64,000 nucleotides of DNA, taken from G963665975 sp963665975 (lineage in GTDB: Bacteria > Bacteroidota > Rhodothermia > Rhodothermales > Bin80). The stretch lies in NCBI GenBank assembly GCA_963665975.1, contig OY762508.1:2046001-2110000 (forward strand). The letters run 5' to 3'. The notes under the pieces were generated by a model, which saw only the letters and a program-made list of their open reading frames with translations, made no database searches and was not told where the DNA came from. Positions 8,945-14,717 of this stretch are shown in pieces (positions within the stretch are counted from its first letter, which is position 1; each line of letters opens with the position of its first letter). Made by a program: the position numbers and the translations under genes.

Positions 8945-9890
8945 AAACGGTGAAGGTGGTGATAAAGAAGACGAAGACGAGGAAGAGGAGAGCGAATTCA
9001 CCTTCTCCATGTCGTGCAGCGACTCTGTGACTCGCGGTGATCGTGCTGGCTGCAACGTTACTATATTCAAGGACGGCGAAACGGCAGATCCTGCAGATTT
9101 TTTATTTGAATGGTCTTCCTCAACCGGGTTTACCCTGAATCAGTCGGGAATGGATTCGTGGTATGGAACCGCAACCGGAACCGCTGACATTTCCGTAGCA
9201 GTCAGGGCTGAGAATTACGAAGAAACAACAACGGCCACTGTAAATGCCAGGCAAGGCTGGGGCGTGCCTGCAGTTACTGTAACAAGCGTGACCTTTGCAG
9301 CAGGCATGGGATCGACGTTGGGCTTGTACAATGCTCCGATCCATGCTCCGAATTTTGGGGCACCTATTGCCGGTGGCGGTCCGTGGTCCGGGCACTATGC
9401 ATCTGGAGACGCGCCGTCATTTTCTGGTACCATCAAAATAAATGATGACTACGGCGGCGGGAGCAACACGTACAAGGACGCCAGGAATTCGTGCTCCCTG
9501 GCGAGAGTCTCGCTAGGGGAGTACGAAAATTATAGCAGGGTCAATTCCTTCTGCGGAACAACTAGCGACATGAATACCTTCGCAGGCCAGATTGAGGCGC
9601 ACGAGTACGGGCACAATGCGAACCTCAACAAGTGCCTGGGCGAGGCAGAGGGGATTAGGGCAATGGCAGAAATGGAAGCCTACAACGGATCAAGGAGTGA
9701 CGTTATTGCAAATTTAAGCCGGAGGTCGAGAGAATTCCACAGAGACTATCTTGGGCCTGCCATGGTTTGGTCGCCCCCTGTGCCGGGAGGCGTTGATTTC
9801 TACCATGCCAGAAACAGAGGCCTTGGTTCCGAGCACTGGGCTCTGGGCATACCCCCTACCAGATCACACACGCACTCAGACTGCAACTAG
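8937..9890 (+). CDS. Hypothetical protein with HExxH motif, probably N-terminally incomplete
   Basis: The 317-residue frame begins inside the last codons of ychF. It opens with a Glu/Asp-rich low-complexity stretch, then an Ig-like segment (FSMSCSDSVTRGDRAGCNVTI; FLFEWSSSTGFTL) and a C-terminal part containing IEAHEYGHNANLNKCLGEAEG (quoted in part). There the HEYGH looks like a zinc-binding HExxH, and a later Glu could serve as third ligand. There is no signal peptide, although the domain style is that of an exported protein. The acidic linker suggests this is the C-terminal half of a longer protein whose front part was lost. Family not recognised; metalloprotease activity is only a possibility. 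Confidence 0.5.
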   Translation: MSENGEGGDKEDEDEEEESEFTFSMSCSDSVTRGDRAGCNVTIFKDGETADPADFLFEWSSSTGFTLNQSGMDSWYGTATGTADISVAVRAENYEETTTATVNARQGWGVPAVTVTSVTFAAGMGSTLGLYNAPIHAPNFGAPIAGGGPWSGHYASGDAPSFSGTIKINDDYGGGSNTYKDARNSCSLARVSLGEYENYSRVNSFCGTTSDMNTFAGQIEAHEYGHNANLNKCLGEAEGIRAMAEMEAYNGSRSDVIANLSRRSREFHRDYLGPAMVWSPPVPGGVDFYHARNRGLGSEHWALGIPPTRSHTHSDCN

Positions 9891-9892
9891 AA

Positions 9893-10522
9893 ATGAAGAC
9901 CTTAACGATTACACTCACCATCCTGCTCCTTCCCCTTGCTTCGTTTGCACAGTCCAAACGGGGCCTGATCAAGGAGGGAGACGTATTGGTTACACCCACA
10001 CCAAACGCTGCACTTGCACTACTCATTGATAAGCAGGACAATTATCCTGCCGTAGCTGTACTTACGCAGAAGTTTGACATTCGTCCCCCCTCCGAGCTTG
10101 ACGCCTTCGCCGACGAACTTGTACAAGTAATGCTCGAGAGCGAAGATAGCAGCACAAGATTTAGCGCACGAAGCGCCCTTTGCATGGCGGGCAGGGCTAA
10201 TGAGGGCGGGACGCCGTACACCAGAGCCACGGATATATTCATAGACCTGTATGAGTCTGTCAAGGACGAGGAGAATTCTGAGCCGGCCTTGCTTCCTGAG
10301 GCGTCCTATTACTTGCTTTCGGTATATTCTTCAGGCGGAGAAGATTATGTGCATGACCTGTTCGAAACCAGCCCGCAGCCTCCGGCCTGTCGACCCGGCG
10401 TTGATACGCCCTGCCCTCACACGGGGCCATGGTGTAACGCGGGATACGTTCTCTTGGTGACCGACAACCTCCCTGACCCCAAGTTGTGGGAGGACAGGTG
10501 CGAGCCCGTTGTTATAGACTAA
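9893..10522 (+). CDS. Exported hypothetical protein
   Basis: The 209-residue product has a clear signal peptide (MKTLTITLTILLLPLASFAQ, cut after the Ala) and a mainly helical mature part, with several cysteines near the C-terminus (PPACRPG, DTPCPHTGPWCNAGY, EDRCEP). Its start lies 2 bp after the preceding stop, so the two are probably expressed together. The pattern of paired helices (for example STRFSARSALCMAG) is vaguely HEAT-like. No family was recognised. Confidence 0.6.
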   Translation: MKTLTITLTILLLPLASFAQSKRGLIKEGDVLVTPTPNAALALLIDKQDNYPAVAVLTQKFDIRPPSELDAFADELVQVMLESEDSSTRFSARSALCMAGRANEGGTPYTRATDIFIDLYESVKDEENSEPALLPEASYYLLSVYSSGGEDYVHDLFETSPQPPACRPGVDTPCPHTGPWCNAGYVLLVTDNLPDPKLWEDRCEPVVID

Positions 10523-10530
10523 GGACAGTT

Positions 10531-10566
10531 GCACCAGAGACTAACGTTCGCCCGAGTCCCTGGTGC
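10531..10566 (+). terminator. Possible terminator hairpin
   Basis: GCACCAGAGACT (10531-10542) pairs with AGTCCCTGGTGC (10555-10566), eleven pairs with one mismatch and a 12-nt loop, shortly after the stop of the exported hypothetical gene. There is no immediate T-run (a GTTTTC follows a few bases later), so termination is plausible but not certain. Confidence 0.4.
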
Positions 10567-10708
10567 GATGGGGCCGTTTTCTGCAGGTGGCTAAGAAAGC
10601 AGTGTGCCTGAACGAGGCCGCCGAGAGAACGCCGGACGCAGTTGATGGAGTGCTGGTCTTGCGCGGCATCGTCAGCAGTTGGTAGCCCCCGGTCCAGTGT
10701 CGGATGCA

Positions 10709-11296
10709 ATGACATGTGCGCCAGTGCGACGCGCCATCTGGCTTCTGCTGGCTGGTTGCCAGCCAGATGCCGAAATCGTTATGGTCAGGGACCTAATGGT
10801 TGAGGTCCAGCCCCAGTCAACGGCTGATCGGAACTGGCAGAACGTGTCTCTTCGCAGACTGTATGGAGTGCCGGGCGAGCCGGCTGTTGTGCTATATAAT
10901 CCCGGACCGATCATTTCTGGTCCTGATGGATTCTCTTACTGTAGGGATTATGGGGATCTGAAGATCAAACAGTTCGATGAAGATGGCAATTTCACCCAGG
11001 CCTACGTAGGGATTGGCGAAGGTCCGGGGGAATTCAGTTCCTTATCGGAAGCCGCTGTTCTGGGGGATTCCGTCATCTATGTTGCTGATCTCGACAACCG
11101 CAAGGAAGCATTCTTTGATATCGAAAGCGCGACGAACCTCCACAGTAAATCCGACCTGCCAGCATTCGGATACCGAATAACACACGGTAGACACTTACGG
11201 TGGGCAGGCACCGGAAAGTACGGAATCCTGGAACACTGGAGTGGCCAAGCGTTTTTCAACGGGAGTCCGCCTTCCGACCAACAGACAAGCTCGTAA
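10709..11296 (+). pseudogene. Truncated 6-bladed beta-propeller lipoprotein
   Basis: The frame encodes a lipoprotein signal (LLLAGC) and the start of a 6-bladed beta-propeller protein of the kind common in Bacteroidota and Gemmatimonadota. Typical marks are GPIISGPDG, IKQFDEDGNF and the blade signature GIGEGPGEF followed by YVADLDNRK. Family members usually run to about 350-400 residues; this one stops after about 195, after a short atypical tail, and the next gene begins 10 bp later. It is therefore probably a C-terminally deleted relic. A TTG at 10679 in the same frame is an alternative start. Confidence 0.6.
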
Positions 11297-11305
11297 CACC
11301 GAGCC

Positions 11306-12124
11306 ATGCTTCAACTTCTTAGCCTTACAGCCACGCTCTTTTGCTGGACACCTGCAAGTGTCTCGCCGCACCCCGTCCCAGCCGCGTCTCCGGACTCTCT
11401 GGCAGACGCCCTGGCAGCGCGCGTTCTGGACGCTTTCGGTGGCGGCGAAGCATGGGAGCGCCTGCCCTATATCCAATTCAGCTACTCCGTGCAACAGGGG
11501 CACGATCGGATTCGCGTGATCCGACATTTGTGGTCGCGGCATACCGGCGAGTATCGCATGGAAATTCCAGGGCCAGCGAACACGCCGTATGTGGTGCTGT
11601 TCAATCGTAACACACGTCGCGGGAAAGCCTACTGGAACGGGGTGGAGCTGGACGACAAGGAAACGGCCAGGAAGCTGGCGGAAGCCATGCGCCGGGCGAC
11701 CACCGACGGCTACCCCTTGCTGGCGCCGTTTTTGCTCTTCGACCCCGGAGTACGCCGCAGTTATCAGGCGGACTCCACCGACCACACAGGGGACGTGTTA
11801 CACGTAAGCCACCAGGAAACAGACTTCCTCGCGGGCGATCAGTACTGGCTGCGCGTAGACAAGGCAACCGGGCGTGTGACGCAGTGGAGCTACCGGCGGA
11901 GTGGAGACAACCCCGACAGGCCACTTCGCTCCTTCGTCTGGGAGGGCTATGAGGAACACGTAACGGCGGCTGGGAGGCTGGTCTTTTCCACGCGGAAGCG
12001 TGCCGTGGCAAGCCCGTTTGTGATTATCACCGCGGATATAGCCGTGCCGGTCTCCGTGCCGGACGATATGTTTACCGATAGTGCTCCCCGCCTGGCATCC
12101 GACCCAGTGCCCGACAACAAGTAG
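11306..12124 (+). CDS. Exported hypothetical protein upstream of the Lol permease
   Basis: The 272-residue product has an N-terminal hydrophobic signal and a mature domain with many beta strands (YIQFSYSVQQGHDRIRVIRHLW; YWLRVDKATGRVTQWSY, quoted in part). This looks like the periplasmic LolA/LolB-like or outer-membrane lipoprotein-sorting fold found in related exported proteins. The similarity is structural guesswork; no name can be given. It lies directly before the LolC/E-type permease in the same direction, which fits a shared role in envelope lipid or lipoprotein handling. Confidence 0.6.
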   Translation: MLQLLSLTATLFCWTPASVSPHPVPAASPDSLADALAARVLDAFGGGEAWERLPYIQFSYSVQQGHDRIRVIRHLWSRHTGEYRMEIPGPANTPYVVLFNRNTRRGKAYWNGVELDDKETARKLAEAMRRATTDGYPLLAPFLLFDPGVRRSYQADSTDHTGDVLHVSHQETDFLAGDQYWLRVDKATGRVTQWSYRRSGDNPDRPLRSFVWEGYEEHVTAAGRLVFSTRKRAVASPFVIITADIAVPVSVPDDMFTDSAPRLASDPVPDNK

Positions 12125-12157
12125 GTGGAGCTTCCCTTCCCGACCCGGCGATCCATC

Positions 12158-13411
12158 GTGGACTACCGCTTCATGATCGCACGGCGGTACCTGGCCAGCC
12201 GAAAGGACGTCAGCCTTATTACCGCCATTAGCGGTATTTCCGTTGCGGGAATGGCGGTGGGAGTGGCCTCACTCATTGTCGTGCTGTCGGTAATGAACGG
12301 GTTCTACGATGTGGTGCGGGATCTGTTGGTGTCTCTCGATCCCCACGTTCGGATCGTCAGCGCAGATGGCAAAGGGATCCCGGTGTCCGCAGACACGGCA
12401 GAGGTGTACCACCTCGAAGCGCTTACCGGGATCGCCCGCTCGCTACCTCACGTCGTCGAGGTTTCTCCCTACGTCGAAGGCAAGGCGCTGCTGTTGCACG
12501 CAGGCGGCAATGAAACCAACCGCGTGGTCATCGTACGCGGGGTGGATACCGACACGCTGACAATAGGTGTTGGCAGGTTCCGTCTGGGGCGGCAGGACGA
12601 CGCTCCAGGCATCGTGCTCGGGCGAGGGCTCGGAACGCGCCTGGGGCTCGTTCCCGGCGACGGACACGTGGCGCTATTGTCGGCGCAGGGCATGGAGCGG
12701 ATGCTGACCAGGCTCTTCGGCGCACCCCCCGTCGCGCGCTTTTCCGTACGCGGCCTCTACCAGCTCCAGGATACTTATGACAACACGCACGTCTTTATAG
12801 GCATCGATGAGGCGCAACGGCTGTTTCGTATGCCCGGCGCCGTGTCTGGTATGGAGCTTCGCCTGGACGATCTGGATCACGCCACCGCGGTCAAGCAGGA
12901 ACTTCAAGGCGCGCTCGACTCCGGGGATTACGTTGTCCAGACGTGGTACGATCTCCAGCGGTCACTCTATGACGTCATGCGACTGGAGAAGTGGGGCGCC
13001 TCGGTGATCTTTATTCTGATCAGCGTGGTTGCCGCATTCAACATTGTCGGCGCACTGACCATGGTGGTGATTCAGAAGCGCCGCGACGTTGGCGTGCTGC
13101 AGGCGATGGGCGTCTCCCGCCGGCATGTCCGGCAGATTTTCCTCCTGGAGGGGGCGCTCATCGGCGGCCTGGGAGCCGGGATCGGGTTTGTGATCGGTCT
13201 GTCGGTCGCCTGGCTCCAGAAGACGTTTCAGCTCGTTCCACTACTCGGAGCGGAATCCTTCATGATTGACGCCTACCCGGTTTCGATCCGCCTGCTGGAC
13301 CTGTCGGCTATTGGCATCGTTGGCTTCGGGCTCTGCGTGCTGGCGTCGTTGTACCCGGCCTTGCGCGCGGCGAAGACCGATCCGGCCTCTGCGGTGCAGA
13401 TGGATCGATAG
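12158..13411 (+). CDS. LolC/LolE-family ABC transporter permease
   Basis: This is the membrane subunit of a lipoprotein-releasing or MacB-type ABC exporter. It has a first membrane helix after FMIARRYLASRKD (ISGISVAGMAVGVASLIVVL), a periplasmic domain of about 220 residues and three C-terminal helices. A conserved cytoplasmic coupling segment reads VIQKRRDVGVLQAMGVS, and the end is YPALRAAKTDPASAVQ. The frame opens at a GTG at 12125, but a GTG at 12158 gives the usual family N-terminus and is preferred. The ATPase LolD is not adjacent. The likely role is extraction of lipoproteins from the inner membrane. Confidence 0.85.
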   Translation: MDYRFMIARRYLASRKDVSLITAISGISVAGMAVGVASLIVVLSVMNGFYDVVRDLLVSLDPHVRIVSADGKGIPVSADTAEVYHLEALTGIARSLPHVVEVSPYVEGKALLLHAGGNETNRVVIVRGVDTDTLTIGVGRFRLGRQDDAPGIVLGRGLGTRLGLVPGDGHVALLSAQGMERMLTRLFGAPPVARFSVRGLYQLQDTYDNTHVFIGIDEAQRLFRMPGAVSGMELRLDDLDHATAVKQELQGALDSGDYVVQTWYDLQRSLYDVMRLEKWGASVIFILISVVAAFNIVGALTMVVIQKRRDVGVLQAMGVSRRHVRQIFLLEGALIGGLGAGIGFVIGLSVAWLQKTFQLVPLLGAESFMIDAYPVSIRLLDLSAIGIVGFGLCVLASLYPALRAAKTDPASAVQMDR

Positions 13412-13553
13412 CCAGACTTAAGGGATTGAGGGGAAACAAATCCATCCGGAGTGGTTACAAGGAGGCTGTTCACAAGTTATTACGTGTTAGGATGCTGGCC
13501 GAGCCGTACCTTGATTGGCCGGTTCCAGCAACCATTGATTTGGGAAGGAGTCC
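13412..13553. promoter_or_regulatory. Leader of the rpmB operon with a DnaA-box-like site
   Basis: This short region should hold the rpmB promoter. It contains GTTCACAAGTTAT at 13468-13480, a 13-mer that is identical to part of the predicted origin (27286-27298) and includes a DnaA-box-like half. A strong ribosome-binding site (GGGAAGGAG) precedes the rpmB ATG. Confidence 0.4.
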
Positions 13554-13790
13554 ATGGCTCGCAAAGATCAGTTGACGGGAAAGGGGCCCATGACGGGAAA
13601 CCATGTTTCCCATGCCCATAACAAGACGAAGCGCCGCTTTGCGGTCAATTTGCAGACCAAGCGATTCTACCTGCCGGAGCAGCAGCGCTGGATCCGGTTG
13701 CGGGTCTCGGCGAAGACCCTGAAGACCATCAACAAGAAGGGTATCGAAGCCGTGCTTCGGGAGGCGCGCGCCCAGGGCGTGCGTGTCTGA
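13554..13790 (+). CDS. rpmB: Large ribosomal subunit protein bL28
   Basis: The 78-residue basic protein shows the bL28 pattern: GKGPMTGNHVSHAHNKTKRRF in the N-terminal half (quoted in part), then LPEQQRWIRLRVSAKTLKTINKKG. It binds 23S rRNA in the 50S subunit. The short bL28 form and the following bL33-DUF4295 order are as seen in Bacteroidota. Confidence 0.96.
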   Translation: MARKDQLTGKGPMTGNHVSHAHNKTKRRFAVNLQTKRFYLPEQQRWIRLRVSAKTLKTINKKGIEAVLREARAQGVRV

Positions 13791-13827
13791 ATGCCGGCTC
13801 TCAGCGACCCCAATCCACCCCAGCGCC

Positions 13828-14001
13828 ATGGCTAAGAAAGGGAAGGACGTTCGAATGCAGGTCATTCTGGAGTGCACGGAAGCACCCGGCACGTCCCGGT
13901 ATTCGACCATGAAGAACCGGAGGAACTCACCGGATCGGCTGGAGCTCAAGAAATACAATGCGCGCCTGCGCAAACACACCATCCACCGGGAAATCAAATA
14001 A
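13828..14001 (+). CDS. rpmG: Large ribosomal subunit protein bL33
   Basis: The 57-residue product (MAKKGKDVRMQVILECTE..., YSTMKNRRNSPDRLELKKYNA) is a cysteine-poor bL33. Only one Cys remains, so it is the zinc-free type. The frame is open further upstream to 13783, but the ATG at 13828 gives the normal length. It sits 37 bp after rpmB. Confidence 0.95.
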   Translation: MAKKGKDVRMQVILECTEAPGTSRYSTMKNRRNSPDRLELKKYNARLRKHTIHREIK

Positions 14002-14016
14002 GCCAGGGAGGGCGCG

Positions 14017-14184
14017 ATGGCCAAAAAGCAGTCATTCGGCGACAAGATCCGCAAGCGCAGGGAAGAGCGCTTAGTGATGGCCAAACTGGTCATTGCGGAG
14101 CGCAAATCCAACGGCCATTACCGGTTTCGCGAGAAAATGGTGCCCTTGGCCGATGCGCAGAAGGAGCTGGCGGCCGCCCGATGA
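14017..14184 (+). CDS. DUF4295 family small protein
   Basis: A 55-residue basic protein starts MAKKQSFGDKIRKRRE and contains LVIAERKSNGHYRFREKMVP. This matches the DUF4295 pattern (a central KSxxGxYxFKEEMV) found right behind rpmB-rpmG in Bacteroidota. A ribosomal association is suggested only by this conserved position. GGGAGGGCGCG precedes the start. The gene strongly supports a Bacteroidota-superphylum source. Confidence 0.88.
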   Translation: MAKKQSFGDKIRKRREERLVMAKLVIAERKSNGHYRFREKMVPLADAQKELAAAR

Positions 14185-14196
14185 CGGCCACCTGTT

Positions 14197-14270
14197 CGGG
14201 GCGTAGCTCAGTCCGGTAGAGCACTGCGTTTGGGACGCAGGGGTCGTCGGTTCAAATCCGGCCGCCCCGA
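14197..14270 (+). tRNA. tRNA-Pro(UGG)
   Basis: The acceptor stem CGGGGCG pairs with CGCCCCG, with discriminator A. The D arm is TAGCTCAG..., the anticodon arm is CTGCG-TTTGGGA-CGCAG with anticodon TGG, and the T arm contains GGTTCAAATCC. CCA is not encoded. It lies 12 bp after the DUF4295 stop. Confidence 0.96.
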
Positions 14271-14298
14271 CATATTTCCTGGTTGTTCTTTGCATACT

Positions 14299-14594
14299 GC
14301 GCCCGTAGCTCAACCGGAGAGAGCAGCGGACTTCTACGACAAGTGGGCCGCCGGAGAGAAATCTCCAGCGAGTAAGTGGTCAAAGTCGGGGAAACCTACG
14401 GAGTGGCTGTCCGTCTTCAGAGGGCCTCTCTACGGCAATCCCGAGCCAAGTCCTGTAGGAAAGGTGTAGAGACTAGACGGCCACCACCTACGTTCGTCCG
14501 TACTGGAGAATAGGGTGAAGAGATAGTCCGGGGAGTTGGGAAACCAACACAAACCTGAATCCGCAGGTTGCAGGTTCGAGTCCTGCCGGGCGTG
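14299..14594 (+). tRNA. tRNA-Arg(UCU), split by a group I intron
   Basis: Exon 1 (14299-14335) carries the acceptor strand GCGCCCG, the D arm and the anticodon half ending CTTCT. Exon 2 (14558-14594) begins AATCCGC and completes the anticodon stem, the T arm (GCAGG-TTCGAGT-CCTGC) and the acceptor strand CGGGCGT with discriminator G. Joined, the anticodon loop reads CTTCTAA, so the anticodon is TCT. The break lies directly after the third anticodon base. Confidence 0.92.
14336..14557 (+). ncRNA. Group I intron, subgroup IC3-like, in tRNA-Arg
   Basis: The 222-nt insert has the conserved group I core and ends in omega-G. GUCAAAGUCGGGGAAACCUA and ACGGCAAUCCCGAGCCAAG correspond to J2/3-P3-P4-P5-P6. 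GGUGUAGAGACUAGACGG is the P7/P3 strand, and GAAGAGAUAGUCC the returning P7 strand (GACUA pairs with UAGUC). The end is ACACAAACCUG. It is close in wording to the Azoarcus tRNA-Ile intron as I remember it. A stem CGCCGGAGA-GAAA-UCUCCAGCG near the 5' end is P2. GGG just before it can pair with exon UCU as a 3-bp P1 with the U-G pair at the splice site. There is no internal reading frame. Confidence 0.93.
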
Positions 14595-14607
14595 CATCAA
14601 GCAGTCT

Positions 14608-14681
14608 GGTGACGTGGCCGAGTGGCTAGGCAGAGGCCTGCAAAGCCTTGTACGGCGGTTCGAATCCGCCCGTCACCTCCA
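14608..14681 (+). tRNA. tRNA-Cys(GCA)
   Basis: The acceptor stem GGTGACG pairs with CGTCACC, discriminator T, followed by an encoded CCA. The anticodon arm GAGGC-CTGCAAA-GCCTT gives anticodon GCA; the T arm contains GGTTCGAATCC. It ends 36 bp before the dnaB stop, which is on the opposite strand. Confidence 0.95.
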
Positions 14682-14717
14682 CCACGGATTTCCGAGCCCG
14701 TTGACACGTACACGTGG

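Noticed and set aside
14336..14557. Homing endonuclease gene inside the group I intron
   Set aside because: The intron is only 222 nt and holds just the ribozyme core.
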